From Albibacillus kandeliae (GTDB lineage: Bacteria > Pseudomonadota > Alphaproteobacteria > Rhodobacterales > Rhodobacteraceae): a DNA stretch of 64,000 nt. The stretch covers positions 1-64,000 of the forward strand of contig NZ_QEHM01000011.1 in assembly GCF_003116585.1 (NCBI RefSeq). Direction: 5' to 3'. The notes beneath the pieces are model-generated. The model saw only the letters and a program-made list of their open reading frames with translations, was not told the origin of the DNA and ran no database searches. The translations under genes were made by a program, and so were the position numbers. Shown here one piece after another: positions 1 to 9,537 of the stretch; position 1 is the stretch's first letter, and every line of letters begins with the position of its first letter.

Positions 1-207
1 CCCCGTCCCGGGCCTGCCCCGGGACCCCGCACCAAACGCGCGCCCATCCACCCGAGCACCCGGCGCAAGGCCGGGGCGCGACACCCACCCCGTCCCGGGC
101 CTGCCCCGGGACCCCGCACCTACCGCCCACGCAGCCACCCGAGGCCCCGGCGCAAGGCCGGGGCGCGACACCCACCCCGTCCCGGGCCTGCCCCGGGACC
201 CCGAACC
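1..207. repeat. 87-bp tandem repeat with two hairpins per unit, about 2.4 copies
   Basis: Units begin at 1, 88 and 175, the third being truncated. Each full unit holds a perfect hairpin with arms GTCCCGGG and CCCGGGAC around CCTGC (5-25 in unit 1), then a variable segment of about 25 bp (34-58, 121-145), then a second hairpin with arms CCCGGC and GCCGGG around GCAAG (59-75). The arms and loops are identical between units while the segment between them differs, so the hairpins are the conserved part. The array lies just upstream of smoG, where an operon partner gene (smoF) would be expected on the other side. It may act as an intergenic REP-like element that stabilises or terminates the upstream message; that role is inference. 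Confidence 0.85.
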
Positions 208-303
208 ACCCGGCACCCCGCCAACCGCCACCCCGCAAAGCACCTGTCCGCCGACAGGGCAACCAAACGACCCGGCACCGCGCCGATATGGGAGGATTGA
301 GAC

Positions 304-1134
304 ATGGCACGCGCAGTGACCCGGCAACGCAAGGCCGTGAACACCGCCCTCGCATGGGCGATCGGTCTGCTGATCTTCTTTCCGATCCTCTGGACCATCC
401 TCACCAGCTTCAAGACCGAGGCGCAGGCGATCAGCGATCCGCCCGTGTTCCTGTTCTTCGACTGGACCCTCGAAAACTACCGGGTCGTGCAGGAGCGTTC
501 GGACTACATGCGGTTCCTCTGGAACTCGGTGATCATCGCCGGCGGCTCCACCGTCCTCGGCCTGATCATCGCCGTGCCCGCGGCCTGGTCGATGGCCTTC
601 GTGCCCTCGCGCCGGACCAAGGACATCCTGCTGTGGATGCTCTCGACCAAGATGCTCCCGGCGGTCGGCGTGCTCTACCCGATCTACCTGCTGTTCATCA
701 AAATGGGCCTGCTCGATACCCGCATCGGTCTGACCGTGGTGCTGATGTTGATCAACCTGCCGATCATCGTCTGGATGCTCTACACCTACTTCAAGGAAAT
801 CCCGGGCGAGATCCTCGAGGCCGCGCGCATGGACGGCGCGACCCTTCGCGAAGAGATCCTCTACGTGCTGACGCCGATGGCAGTGCCGGGCATCGCCTCC
901 ACCCTGCTGCTCAACATCATCCTCGCCTGGAACGAGGCCTTCTGGACGCTGAACCTGACCGCCGCCAAGGCGGCGCCGCTCACCGCCTTCATCGCCAGCT
1001 ATTCCAGCCCCGAGGGCCTGTTTTACGCCAAGCTCAGCGCCGCCTCGACCATGGCCATCGCGCCGATCCTGATCCTCGGCTGGTTCAGCCAGAAACAACT
1101 CGTCCGCGGCCTGACCTTCGGCGCGGTGAAATAA
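304..1134 (+). CDS. smoG: Sorbitol/mannitol ABC transporter permease (MalG-type)
   Basis: This is an inner-membrane permease of a binding-protein-dependent sugar importer, 276 aa. The N-terminal membrane segment spans about residues 15-35, several more hydrophobic segments follow, and the EAA loop that docks on the ATPase is at about 172-191 ([14 protein letters not shown]). A GGAGG ribosome site ends 8 bases before the ATG, fixing the start. A small hairpin with arms CCTGTC and GACAGG (243-258) sits between the repeat array and this site. The ATPase gene follows after 10 bases, and polyol dehydrogenases follow that, so the substrate is inferred to be a hexitol. The partner permease and binding protein must lie upstream of the window. 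Confidence 0.88.
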   Translation: MARAVTRQRKAVNTALAWAIGLLIFFPILWTILTSFKTEAQAISDPPVFLFFDWTLENYRVVQERSDYMRFLWNSVIIAGGSTVLGLIIAVPAAWSMAFVPSRRTKDILLWMLSTKMLPAVGVLYPIYLLFIKMGLLDTRIGLTVVLMLINLPIIVWMLYTYFKEIPGEILEAARMDGATLREEILYVLTPMAVPGIASTLLLNIILAWNEAFWTLNLTAAKAAPLTAFIASYSSPEGLFYAKLSAASTMAIAPILILGWFSQKQLVRGLTFGAVK

Positions 1135-1144
1135 GGGGAAACTC

Positions 1145-2149
1145 ATGGGACGCATCGTTCTCGACAACGTCACGAAAAGCTTCGGCAACGTTCAGGTCAT
1201 CCCCCCGCTGGACCTGACCATCGACGACGGCGAATTCACCGTCTTCGTCGGCCCCTCCGGCTGCGGCAAGTCCACCCTGTTGCGCCTGATCGCGGGGCTG
1301 GAGGATGTCTCCAGCGGCCAGATCCGCATCGACCGCGAGGACGCGACCAACGTGCCCCCGGCCAAGCGGCGGCTGGCAATGGTGTTCCAGTCCTACGCGC
1401 TCTACCCCCACATGTCGGTGCGCAAGAACATCGCCTTCCCCCTGCGCATGGCAGGAATGGACAAGGCCGAGATCGACAAGCGGGTCGAAAACGCGGCCGC
1501 GGTGCTGAACCTTTCGGACTACCTCGACCGGCGGCCCGGCCAGCTCTCGGGTGGCCAGCGCCAGCGCGTCGCCATCGGCCGCGCCATCGTGCGCGAACCG
1601 GCGGCCTTCCTCTTCGACGAACCGCTGTCGAACCTCGACGCCGCCCTGCGCGTGGGGATGCGCCTCGAGATCTCCGAACTGCACGAACGTCTCAAGACCA
1701 CGATGATCTACGTCACCCACGACCAGGTCGAGGCGATGACCATGGCCGACAAGATCGTCGTGCTGCGCGCCGGTCACATCGAGCAGGTGGGCAGCCCGCT
1801 CGAACTCTACCACACCCCGCGCAACACCTTCGTCGCGGGCTTCATCGGTTCGCCCAAGATGAACCTGATCGAGGGGCCGGAAGCCACCCGCCACGGCGCC
1901 CACACCATCGGCATCCGCCCCGAGCACATCGCGGTGTCGCCAACCGGCGGAGAGTGGTCCGGCGTCGTCGGCGTGTCCGAGCACCTCGGCTCCGACACCT
2001 TCCTCCACATCCACGAGACCGGCCTCGCCGAGACCATCACCGTGCGCGCCGGCGGAGAGGTGTCGTTCCGCCACGGCGACCGCGTCACGCTCTCCCCGCG
2101 TGCCGACGTGATCCACAAGTTCGACGCCCAAGGCCTGAGACAAGAATGA
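1145..2149 (+). CDS. smoK: Polyol ABC transporter ATP-binding protein
   Basis: This is the cytoplasmic ATPase that energises the hexitol importer, 334 aa, the usual length for the MalK/UgpC/SmoK group. The Walker A motif GPSGCGKST is at about residue 36, the signature LSGGQRQR at about 134, Walker [13 protein letters not shown] follows, and the H-loop is THDQ. The C-terminal third is a TOBE/MalK-type regulatory domain containing GIRPEH. The last bases overlap the next gene in an ATGA arrangement, so the ATPase and the sorbitol dehydrogenase are probably translationally coupled. The sugar specificity is inferred from the neighbouring enzymes and not from this sequence. Confidence 0.9.
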   Translation: MGRIVLDNVTKSFGNVQVIPPLDLTIDDGEFTVFVGPSGCGKSTLLRLIAGLEDVSSGQIRIDREDATNVPPAKRRLAMVFQSYALYPHMSVRKNIAFPLRMAGMDKAEIDKRVENAAAVLNLSDYLDRRPGQLSGGQRQRVAIGRAIVREPAAFLFDEPLSNLDAALRVGMRLEISELHERLKTTMIYVTHDQVEAMTMADKIVVLRAGHIEQVGSPLELYHTPRNTFVAGFIGSPKMNLIEGPEATRHGAHTIGIRPEHIAVSPTGGEWSGVVGVSEHLGSDTFLHIHETGLAETITVRAGGEVSFRHGDRVTLSPRADVIHKFDAQGLRQE

Positions 2150-2919
2150 AACGACTGGACGGAAAATGCGCGCTGATCACCGGCGCCGCCCGCGGCATTG
2201 GCCGCGCCTTTGCCGAAGCCTACCTGCGCGAGGGCGCCCGGGTGGCCATCGCCGATATCGACATCGGGCGCGCCCGTGAGACTGCAACCGCGCTCGGCGC
2301 AGAGGCCATCGCGGTGGAAATGGACGTGACCCGGCAGGACAGTATCGAACAGGCGGTGACACAGGCCGTCGACGGCATGGGCCGCATCGACATCCTCGTG
2401 AACAACGCCGCGCTGTTCACCGCCGCCCCCCTCGTCGAGATCGACCGCACCGACTACGACCGCGTCTTCGGCGTCAACGTGGCCGGAACGCTCTTCACCA
2501 TGCAGGCGGTCGCGCGCCACATGATCGCGCGCGGCGGCGGCGGCAAGATCATCAACATGGCCAGCCAGGCGGGCCGCCGGGGCGAGCCCCTTGTCGCGGT
2601 CTACTGCGCCACCAAGGCCGCCGTGATCAGCCTGACCCAGTCCGCCGGGCTCAACCTGATCGAACACGGCATCAACGTGAACGCCATCGCCCCCGGCGTG
2701 GTGGACGGCGAGCACTGGGACGGCGTCGACGCCTTCTTTGCCAAGTACGAGAACAAGGCCCCCGGCCAGAAGAAGAAAGAGGTCGGCGAGGCCGTGCCCT
2801 ACGGGCGCATGGGCACCGCCGAGGATCTGACCGGCATGGCGATTTTCCTCGCCGGCCCCGAGTCCGACTACATCGTGGCGCAATGTTACAACGTGGATGG
2901 CGGCCAATGGATGAGCTGA
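2146..2919 (+). CDS. smoS: Sorbitol dehydrogenase, SDR family
   Basis: This NAD-dependent short-chain dehydrogenase probably oxidises D-sorbitol to fructose (and related hexitols), 257 aa, matching the R. sphaeroides SmoS length. It has the Rossmann motif [11 protein letters not shown] near residue 12, NNAA in place of NNAG, catalytic Ser in MASQAG (about 140) and the YxxxK motif with Tyr153 and Lys157. I chose the ATG at 2146 because it overlaps the smoK stop codon and the protein then starts directly at the family N-terminus (MKRLDGK). The stop codon overlaps the ATG of mtlK by one base, so the enzyme is produced within one coupled operon. Confidence 0.9.
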   Translation: MKRLDGKCALITGAARGIGRAFAEAYLREGARVAIADIDIGRARETATALGAEAIAVEMDVTRQDSIEQAVTQAVDGMGRIDILVNNAALFTAAPLVEIDRTDYDRVFGVNVAGTLFTMQAVARHMIARGGGGKIINMASQAGRRGEPLVAVYCATKAAVISLTQSAGLNLIEHGINVNAIAPGVVDGEHWDGVDAFFAKYENKAPGQKKKEVGEAVPYGRMGTAEDLTGMAIFLAGPESDYIVAQCYNVDGGQWMS

Positions 2920-4373
2920 TGAAACTCTCCGCCGAAACCCTCGCGCCCCTCGCCTCCCGCGTGGCGACCCCGGCCTACGATCGCTCCGCGCTGACCCCCG
3001 GGATCCTGCACATCGGCGTGGGCAACTTCCACCGCGCCCATCAGGCCATCTATCTCGACGACCTGTTCAATCTCGGCGAAGGCCACGACTGGGCCATCGT
3101 CGGCGCGGGGATCAAACCCTTCGACGCCGCCCGGCGCGACGCGCTGCAGGGACAGGACTGGCTGACCACCGTGGTCGAGATGAGCCCGGGCCGCACCGAT
3201 GCCCGCGTCACCGGCGCGATGATCGACTTCTGCGAGATCGACGCCACACGGATCATCGCCCATATCGCCGATCCGGCCATCCGCATCGTCTCGCTCACCA
3301 TCACCGAGGGCGGCTACTACATCGACGCCCAGACCGGCGCCTTCGACACCGCCCACCCCGAGATCCGCTCCGACGCCGCCGACCCGGACTCGCCGCAGAC
3401 GGTCTTCGGCATCCTGCTCGCGGGTCTGCGCGCGCGCCGCTTCGCCGGGCACCCGCCTCCGGCCATCCTCTCCTGTGATAACCTGCCCGAGAACGGCCAC
3501 GTCACCCGCGCCGCCGTCGTCGGCCTTGCCGGGCTGATCTCCGAGGAACTGCGCGACTGGATCGCCGCCGAGGTCGCCTTCCCGAATTCGATGGTCGACC
3601 GCATCACCCCGGCCACCACCGACACCACCCGCGCACTGGTCAGGGACACCTTCGGGATCGACGACGCCTCGCCCGTCATCTGCGAACCCTTCCGCCAGTG
3701 GGTGATGGAGGACAACTTCCCGCTGGGCCGACCGGCCCTCGACAAGGTCGGCGCCCAGTTCGTGCCCGACGTGATGCCCTACGAGACGATGAAGCTGCGC
3801 ATCCTCAACGCCGGGCACGCTGCCATCGCCTACCCTGCCGCCCTGCTGGGCCACGAGGGCGTGCACGAGGCGATGGCGGACCCCGACATCGCCGCATGGC
3901 TCGACCAGCTGATGCAGCGCGAGGTGATCCCGGTACTGACGCCGATCCCGGGCGAGAACTACCACGACTACCTCGCCACCTGCGCCGGGCGTTTCGCCAA
4001 TCCGCAGGTGCGCGACACCATCGCGCGCCTCTGTCAGGACGGGTCGAACCGGCAGCCGAAGTTCGTGCTCCCGACCATCACCGAGGCCCTCGCGGCTGGC
4101 AAGCCGATCGACGGCCTCGCGCTGGAGGTAGCCCTGTGGTGCCGCTACTGCGCCGAGACAACCGCGCTCGACGACCCCCGCGCCGAAACGCTGGCCCGGG
4201 CCGCCCGGGCCACGCGCGACGATCCCGGCGCCTTCCTCGCCCTCACCGATATCTTCGGCCCCCTTGGCCGCAACGCCGCGCTTGCCGAAGCCTTCGCCCG
4301 GGCGATAGACCGGCTCTGGACCGGCGACGCGCGCGCGGTCCTGCGCGACTACCTGAATGGCGAGACGACCTGA
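2919..4373 (+). CDS. mtlK: Mannitol 2-dehydrogenase
   Basis: This is a polyol-specific long-chain dehydrogenase that oxidises D-mannitol to D-fructose with NAD, about 484 aa. The N-terminal stretch GILHIGVGNFHRAHQA is the family NAD-binding signature. The catalytic signature Lys-x4-Asn-x2-His appears as MKLRILNAGH at about residue 293. The C-terminal block DGSNRQPKFVLP is also typical. The chosen ATG (2919) overlaps the smoS stop codon by one base; an ATG four codons upstream at 2907 is an equally readable alternative. The gene is followed one base later by a fructokinase, which would use its product. Confidence 0.92.
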   Translation: MKLSAETLAPLASRVATPAYDRSALTPGILHIGVGNFHRAHQAIYLDDLFNLGEGHDWAIVGAGIKPFDAARRDALQGQDWLTTVVEMSPGRTDARVTGAMIDFCEIDATRIIAHIADPAIRIVSLTITEGGYYIDAQTGAFDTAHPEIRSDAADPDSPQTVFGILLAGLRARRFAGHPPPAILSCDNLPENGHVTRAAVVGLAGLISEELRDWIAAEVAFPNSMVDRITPATTDTTRALVRDTFGIDDASPVICEPFRQWVMEDNFPLGRPALDKVGAQFVPDVMPYETMKLRILNAGHAAIAYPAALLGHEGVHEAMADPDIAAWLDQLMQREVIPVLTPIPGENYHDYLATCAGRFANPQVRDTIARLCQDGSNRQPKFVLPTITEALAAGKPIDGLALEVALWCRYCAETTALDDPRAETLARAARATRDDPGAFLALTDIFGPLGRNAALAEAFARAIDRLWTGDARAVLRDYLNGETT

Positions 4374-4374
4374 C

Positions 4375-5301
4375 ATGATCCTCTGCTGCGGCGAGGCCCT
4401 GATCGACATGATCCCCGGCACCACCGGCGCCGGGGCCGATGCCTTCGTGCCGCACGTCGGGGGTGCCATCTTCAACACCGCCATCGCACTCGGTCGCCTC
4501 GGCACCGCCACGGGTATGCTCACCGGCCTCTCCACCGACCTGTTCGGGCACACCCTCGGCGCGGCCCTCGCGGCAAGCCACGTGGACACCTCGCTGGTGA
4601 TCCACTCCGACCGCCACTCGACGCTCGCCTTCGTGCACCTTGTCGACGGTCACGCGACTTACACCTTCTTCGACGAGAACTCGGCCGGTCGCATGCTGAC
4701 CCCGGAGGACCTCCCGGCCATTTCCGCGGACGTCACCGCGCTCTACTTCGGCGGCATCAGCCTCGCCTGCGAACCCGGTGCCGACACCTACGCCGCGCTC
4801 GCCGAAACCGCCTCCGCCGGGCGCGCCATGATGCTCGACCCGAACATCCGCCCGGGCTTCATCCGCGACATCGGGCGCTACCGCGCAAGGCTCGACCGCA
4901 TGGTCCGCCACGCCGATATCGTCAAGGTGTCGGACGAGGACCTGAACTGGATCATCCCCGAGCCGCTCTCCCTGCGGGAAAAGATCGACACGCTGCTCGA
5001 CAAGGGCCCGGCACTGGTGATCCTGACCCGCAGTCAGGACGGCGCCACCGGCTTCATGGCCGACGGCACCGAGGTTCACGCCCCTGCCACGCGCGTGCAG
5101 GTCGTCGACACCGTCGGCGCGGGCGATACCTTCAACGCCGGTGTGCTCGCCAAGCTCTCCGAACTGGGACAGTTGGAAAAGACCCGCCTCCGTTCGCTGG
5201 CGCCGGACGCGCTGGAACAGGCGCTGCGCCACGGTGCCCGCGTCGCCGCCGTCACGGTCTCGCGCGCCGGGGCCAATCCGCCCTGGGCCTCCGAACTATA
5301 A
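4375..5301 (+). CDS. mtlZ: Fructokinase-like PfkB-family carbohydrate kinase
   Basis: This ribokinase-type sugar kinase, 308 aa, most likely phosphorylates the fructose made by the two upstream polyol dehydrogenases. The N-terminus MILCCGEALIDM is the PfkB opening. The C-terminal PfkB signature is VVDTVGAGDTFNAG, with the catalytic base predicted at Asp251 and the anion hole in GAGD (248-251). It begins one base after the mtlK stop codon and ends the operon. The symbol follows the R. sphaeroides naming and rests on context. A short inverted repeat (CTGCGC/GCGCAG, 5304-5319) lies between its end and the convergent regulator gene and could limit read-through. Confidence 0.82.
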   Translation: MILCCGEALIDMIPGTTGAGADAFVPHVGGAIFNTAIALGRLGTATGMLTGLSTDLFGHTLGAALAASHVDTSLVIHSDRHSTLAFVHLVDGHATYTFFDENSAGRMLTPEDLPAISADVTALYFGGISLACEPGADTYAALAETASAGRAMMLDPNIRPGFIRDIGRYRARLDRMVRHADIVKVSDEDLNWIIPEPLSLREKIDTLLDKGPALVILTRSQDGATGFMADGTEVHAPATRVQVVDTVGAGDTFNAGVLAKLSELGQLEKTRLRSLAPDALEQALRHGARVAAVTVSRAGANPPWASEL

Positions 5302-5309
5302 GCCTGCGC

Positions 5310-6107
5310 TCAGGCGCAGACCCGGTCCGAGGCCAGCACTTCCAGATCCCGCGACCCCACGCGGATCGAGCGGGGCTGCAACCCGTAGATCCGGCGGATC
5401 GAATGGCTGAAATGGCTCGAGTCGGGATAACCGAGGGCAAAGGCCACATCGGTCAGGCTGCTGTCGTGGTTGGCGTGATAGAGGAACCCCCGCGCCTGTT
5501 TCCACATCCTCAGCGCCCGGAACGAAACGCCGGTCTGTTCCTTGAACAGATGCAGGAAGCGCGAGGTCGACAGTCCCGCCTCCCCGGCGCAGGTATCCGC
5601 CGACAGGCGCGTCTCGCGGTCTTCCTCGTCGAACCGCTCCAGCACCGTCTCGATCCGCGCGTCGAGCGTCCGCCCCGCCAGCGCGCGGCCCAGCACCAGC
5701 CGGTCAAAGGTCTCGGCTGACGGCGGCTCGCTGTCGGGCAACTGCCGCAACCGCCCGGCGGCCCCGCGGATCCGCGCAATCGCCACCGACTGGTCCCCGC
5801 CCCCGTTCAGCGTCTCGATCAACCGCTCCAGCGCCTCGGCTTCCACCCGTTCCGGCTCGATCAACAGGCTGATGATCCGCCCCGAGCGCGTCTCGGCCCT
5901 GTGCGCGCATCCGGGCGCCAGTGCGGCGATCTCGCGCTCCTGCCACGGCCCGTCGCCGATCTTGATCCGCACCGGCCCCTCCGGCGCCACGTAAATCCCC
6001 GCGCCGCCCATGCGCCTTGTCTTCATGCCACGCCCCAGCAGCCCGGCGTAGAACACCCGGTCTCGCGTGCACAGCATGAATTTGCCGCTTTCGGTTTCCC
6101 CGGTCAT
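5310..6107 (-). CDS. AraC-family transcriptional regulator
   Basis: This DNA-binding regulator has 265 aa. The N-terminal part is a cupin-like effector domain (about 1-150) with no signature I can assign. The C-terminal 100 residues hold the two helix-turn-helix motifs of AraC proteins, with ADTCAGEAGLSTSRFLHLFK and then LTDVAFALGYPDSSHFSHS followed by the conserved Pro-Arg-Ser. The start is set by a GGGAGG site four bases upstream of the ATG at 6107. It converges on the hexitol operon with 8 bases between stop codons. Regulation of that operon is possible from proximity, but no operator was identified and the regulator may act elsewhere. Confidence 0.8.
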   Translation of the reverse strand: MTGETESGKFMLCTRDRVFYAGLLGRGMKTRRMGGAGIYVAPEGPVRIKIGDGPWQEREIAALAPGCAHRAETRSGRIISLLIEPERVEAEALERLIETLNGGGDQSVAIARIRGAAGRLRQLPDSEPPSAETFDRLVLGRALAGRTLDARIETVLERFDEEDRETRLSADTCAGEAGLSTSRFLHLFKEQTGVSFRALRMWKQARGFLYHANHDSSLTDVAFALGYPDSSHFSHSIRRIYGLQPRSIRVGSRDLEVLASDRVCA

Positions 6108-6295
6108 GGCCTGCCTCCCGTCAGTCGCATGATCGCGCGGCATGCCACTCCGGGCATCGCCGCCTTGTCTCCTCGCCCAGAGCCTAGGTTCGGTCCTGAC
6201 CCCGGTCAATTCGCGACGCGGCGTCCCAGCGTCTTGCCACAAGCGCGTTCTCCGGCAATCTGCCAGAAGGAGAAAACCACGCGGGGAGATGGATC

Positions 6296-6952
6296 GTGCT
6301 GCAACTCTGGCATTGCGTGAACGCGCGCTCGTTCCGGGCGCTCTGGGCGCTCGAGGAACTGGAACTCGACTACGACCTGAGGGTGCTGCCCTTTCCGCCC
6401 CGGGTGTTCCAGAAGGACTTCCTCGACCAGAACCCGCTCGGCACCATCCCCCTGCTCGTCGACGGCGAGACCCGGATGACCGAATCCGCGGCCATCGCCC
6501 ATTACCTCGGGCGGCGTCACGGCGGCGGCAGGCTGACCTGCGACGAGGCCCACCCCGAGTTCGGGGCCTATCTCAACTGGCTGCACCACGGCGAGGCGAC
6601 GCTGACCTTCCCGCAGACCCTCGTGCTGCGCTACAGCCGCTTGGAGCCGCCGGAACGCCGCCTACCACAGGCCGCCGAAGACTACCGCGTCTGGTTCCTC
6701 GCCCGCCTCCGCCTTGCCGAGCAGACCCTCTCGGACGGCCGCAGCTTCCTGCTCAAGACCGGGTTCACCATGGCCGATATCTCGGTGGCCTATGCCATGC
6801 AGGTCGCGCTCATGATCGACCTGCGCGACGACCTCCCGCCGCTCTGCCTCGCGTGGTACGAAAGGCTGACCGCGCGCCCCGCCTTCCAGCGTGCGCAGGA
6901 GGTTCAGCTCGCAGCAGCGAAACAGGCCCAGATCGGCGGCGTCACCCTCTAA
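6296..6952 (+). CDS. Glutathione S-transferase family protein
   Basis: This is a soluble glutathione transferase of 218 aa. The N-terminal thioredoxin-like domain (about 1-80) includes the glutathione-contact region NPLGTIPLLVD and the TESAAIAHYL helix with the conserved Glu-Ser pair. The C-terminal helical domain contains the MADISVAYA motif, in which the Asp is the conserved N-capping residue. The start is a GTG at 6296; a purine-rich GGGGAGA stretch precedes it and the protein begins directly at the domain. The substrate cannot be told from sequence. The last four bases overlap the end of the opposite-strand SDR gene. Confidence 0.85.
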   Translation: MLQLWHCVNARSFRALWALEELELDYDLRVLPFPPRVFQKDFLDQNPLGTIPLLVDGETRMTESAAIAHYLGRRHGGGRLTCDEAHPEFGAYLNWLHHGEATLTFPQTLVLRYSRLEPPERRLPQAAEDYRVWFLARLRLAEQTLSDGRSFLLKTGFTMADISVAYAMQVALMIDLRDDLPPLCLAWYERLTARPAFQRAQEVQLAAAKQAQIGGVTL

Positions 6953-7704
6953 CCCTTGCGCAGCGCGGGCAGCCCGACGCCGGTGCTCTCGAACCCGCCA
7001 TCGGCGGCGATGATCTGGCCGGTGACATAACTCGCCCGCTCCGAGCAGAGAAAGACCACCACCTCGGCAATCTCGCGCTCGCTGCCGTAGCGATTCAGCG
7101 GGATCGCGTCGTGATAGGCGTCGATGATGTCCTGCGTGTGCACCGCCATCGCCAGCTTGGTGCGCACCGGCCCCGGACAGACGCAATTGGCGCGGATGCC
7201 GTATTCGCCCAGTTCCGCCGCCTGCTGCTTGGTCAGATGGATCACCGCAGCCTTCGAGGTTCTATAGGCAACGCGCAGGGTCGAGGCCCGCAGCCCCGAG
7301 ATCGACCCGATGTTGACCAGCGCGCCCCGGCTTTCCTTCAGCGCCGGCGTCGCCTCCTGCGAGAGCAGGAACACCCCGTCGAGGTTGGTGGCCATCACCC
7401 GGCGCCAACGGGCAAAGTCGGTCTCTTCAATCGGCCCGAAATCCGCCACCCCGGCGTTGTTCACCAGCGCGTCGATCCGCCCGAAGGCGGCCAGCGCCCC
7501 CGCGACGATCGCCCTAACCTGCTCCGGCTCCGACACGTCATGCGTCAGCGCCACCACGCCCTCCAGCGTCCCGGCGGCGGCCTCCAGTTCGGCCCCGTCG
7601 CAATCCACCATCGCGACGCGCCAGCCGTCTTCCAGAAACAGTTTCGTGGTGGCAAGCCCGATCCCCCGTGCAGCCCCCGTGACCAGAGCAACCTTGCCCG
7701 TCAT
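6949..7704 (-). CDS. SDR family oxidoreductase
   Basis: This NAD(P)-dependent short-chain dehydrogenase/reductase has 251 aa. It shows the cofactor motif [11 protein letters not shown] at the N-terminus, NNAG in strand 4, the catalytic Ser in NIGSISG and the YxxxK motif in AYRTSKAA. The Asp in AMVDCDG after strand 2 suggests a preference for NAD over NADP. The C-terminus ITGQIIAADGGF-like segment (VTGQIIAADGGF) is typical of the classical family. It stands alone between the GST gene and ribD, 97 bases downstream of the ribD end, so its substrate is not indicated by context. Confidence 0.85.
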   Translation of the reverse strand: MTGKVALVTGAARGIGLATTKLFLEDGWRVAMVDCDGAELEAAAGTLEGVVALTHDVSEPEQVRAIVAGALAAFGRIDALVNNAGVADFGPIEETDFARWRRVMATNLDGVFLLSQEATPALKESRGALVNIGSISGLRASTLRVAYRTSKAAVIHLTKQQAAELGEYGIRANCVCPGPVRTKLAMAVHTQDIIDAYHDAIPLNRYGSEREIAEVVVFLCSERASYVTGQIIAADGGFESTGVGLPALRKG

Positions 7705-7801
7705 GCTGTCCTCCTCCTTGTCCTCCCGCGCGGCGCACGTCCGTCCGCCCGCGCAGACAGGATCATCCCGAGCCCGGCGGGACTGTCAATGTCGGGGAAC
7801 C

Positions 7802-8899
7802 TCAGTGCGCGCGGCGCCAGCGATGCAGGATGTCGGCGCCAATCGCGCGGGTCTCGACCAGATCGAAGCGCGGCGCGTTCGCCAGCCGGTCGATGCCCAG
7901 CGCACCGATGGAGGGCAGCCCCTCCGCCCCGATGGCCAGACCCGCGGAAAAACCCACCATCTCGTCCACCAGGTCGGCGGTCAGCAAGGAGGCCGCCAAT
8001 GTGCCGCCCCCTTCGCAGAACACCCGCGTCAGCCCGGCATGCCCGAGTTGCGCCAGCATGTCGGCGGCGTCGATCTGGCCGCTGGTCAGGCGGCAGCCGA
8101 ACAGCCGCGCCCCCAGCCCTTCCCACGCCTTCAGCCGCTCGGTATCCGCGCCGTGCCCGTGACACAGCCAGACCGGTGTCTGCCGTGCGGTCCGCGCCAA
8201 CTGGCTGATCAGCGGCAGGTCCAGCCGCCGCGAGGCGATGATCCGAACCGGCTGGTGTTCGATCCCAAGGTCGCGCACGGTCAGCGAGGGGTCATCGGCC
8301 CGCGCCGTCCCCGCCCCGACCATCACCGCGTCGTGGCGCGCGCGCATGGCATGCACCTCGCGCCGCGCCTCGGGCCCGGTGATCCACTTGCTCTGCCCCG
8401 TCGCGGTGGCGATCCGGCCATCGAGGCTCGAGGCAAGCTTCAGCGTGACAAAGGGGCGCCCCTGCTCGGTCTTCATGAAGAACCCGGCGTGATCCAGCGC
8501 CGCCTCGTCCTCCAGCACGCCGGTCGTCACCTCGACCCCCGCCGCACGCAGCAGGGCAAACCCCTGCCCCGCAACCCGGGTATCGCTGTCCTCGATTGCC
8601 GCAACCACCCGGGCGACGCCCGCAGCGATCAGCGCCTCGGCGCAGGGCGGTGTCTTGCCGTGGTGGGAACAGGGCTCCAGCGTCACATAGGCCGTTGCCC
8701 CCCGGGCCAGCGCTCCGGCCTGTGCCAGCGCCTCGACCTCGGCATGGGGCCTGCCTCCCGGCTGGGTCCAGCCGCGCCCGACGATCCTGCCATCGCGCAC
8801 GATGACGCAGCCGACCGCCGGGTTGGGCCAGCAATTGCCCTGTCCACGCCGCCCGAGGGCCAGCGCAAGGGCCATGTACCTCTTGTCGGTGTCTTTCAC
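7802..8899 (-). CDS. ribD: Bifunctional riboflavin biosynthesis deaminase/reductase RibD
   Basis: This enzyme catalyses two consecutive steps in riboflavin synthesis, deamination of the pyrimidinone precursor and reduction of its ribose side chain, 365 aa. The N-terminal deaminase domain has the zinc and catalytic motif HAEVEAL and the pair of Cys ligands in [11 protein letters not shown]. The C-terminal reductase domain starts near [10 protein letters not shown] and includes [13 protein letters not shown]. It begins four bases inside the end of nrdR, so the two are co-transcribed, a common order in alphaproteobacteria. No FMN riboswitch was seen upstream. RibF, which acts later in flavin cofactor synthesis, is encoded separately at 48797. 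Confidence 0.95.
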   Translation of the reverse strand: MKDTDKRYMALALALGRRGQGNCWPNPAVGCVIVRDGRIVGRGWTQPGGRPHAEVEALAQAGALARGATAYVTLEPCSHHGKTPPCAEALIAAGVARVVAAIEDSDTRVAGQGFALLRAAGVEVTTGVLEDEAALDHAGFFMKTEQGRPFVTLKLASSLDGRIATATGQSKWITGPEARREVHAMRARHDAVMVGAGTARADDPSLTVRDLGIEHQPVRIIASRRLDLPLISQLARTARQTPVWLCHGHGADTERLKAWEGLGARLFGCRLTSGQIDAADMLAQLGHAGLTRVFCEGGGTLAASLLTADLVDEMVGFSAGLAIGAEGLPSIGALGIDRLANAPRFDLVETRAIGADILHRWRRAH

Positions 8900-9363
8900 T
8901 CTTCCGGCGGCACCGGTGGCCGCAGTTCGTGGACGAAGTCCTCGAAATCATCTGCCGCTTGAAAGTTTTTGTAAACACTCGCGAAGCGCACGTAGGCCAC
9001 GGTGTCGATCCGCGCCAGCGCCTCCATCACGATCTCGCCGATCTTCTTCGAGGGAATATCGGTCTCGCCCATGCTCTCCAGACGGCGCACGATGCCCGAG
9101 ATCATCTGGTCGATCCGCTCCGGGTCGATCGGACGCTTCTGCATCGAGATGCGGATGGACCGTTCTAGCTTGTCCCGGTCGAAATCCTCGCGCTTGCCGC
9201 TGGTCTTGATGACCACGAGATCGCGCAGCTGGACGCGCTCGTAGGTCGTGAAGCGACCACCGCACGCGGGGCAGAAGCGCCTCCGCCGGATCGAGACGTG
9301 ATCCTCGGCCGGACGGCTGTCCTTCACCTGGGTGTCGATGTTGCCGCAAAACGGACAGCGCAT
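8896..9363 (-). CDS. nrdR: Transcriptional repressor NrdR
   Basis: NrdR senses adenine nucleotides and represses ribonucleotide reductase genes. The 155-aa protein has the zinc ribbon with Cys3, Cys6, Cys31 and Cys34 (MRCPFCG and FCPACGG) followed by the [10 protein letters not shown] stretch, then an ATP-cone domain from about residue 49 ([16 protein letters not shown]). The length is normal for the family. It is the first gene of a nrdR-ribD pair. A sequence resembling an NrdR box is present about 95 bases upstream (9458-9473), which may indicate autoregulation. Confidence 0.96.
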   Translation of the reverse strand: MRCPFCGNIDTQVKDSRPAEDHVSIRRRRFCPACGGRFTTYERVQLRDLVVIKTSGKREDFDRDKLERSIRISMQKRPIDPERIDQMISGIVRRLESMGETDIPSKKIGEIVMEALARIDTVAYVRFASVYKNFQAADDFEDFVHELRPPVPPEE

Positions 9364-9457
9364 GGCTATTCCCCATTACTTTCGATTGGGGGGCTACTCC
9401 CCTTACCCACATCGACTATAGGCGGACAGTCAAGCGTTGTGTAGTGCTATTTCTGTG

Positions 9458-9473
9458 ACACTATATCCTGTGG
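9458..9473. promoter_or_regulatory. Possible NrdR box upstream of nrdR
   Basis: The 16 bases ACACTATATCCTGTGG agree at most positions with the palindromic NrdR box pattern ACACwATATATwGTGT as generally described. The region 9364-9537 has no gene and is clearly richer in A and T than its surroundings, as expected for a promoter. NrdR boxes normally occur in pairs; the sequence just to the left (9443-9458) matches only in its right half, so the second box is weak or absent. Confidence 0.4.
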
Positions 9474-9537
9474 CAACTTACACGCATTTCACCCGCTAGT
9501 CTGTTGATTTTTCGGGCAGACCCTCGCCCGCCCGCAG

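Noticed and set aside
1..207. Possible CRISPR array in the left-end repeats
   Set aside because: The supposed spacers are themselves largely repeated and contain a second conserved hairpin, the unit is 87 bp and there are no cas genes.
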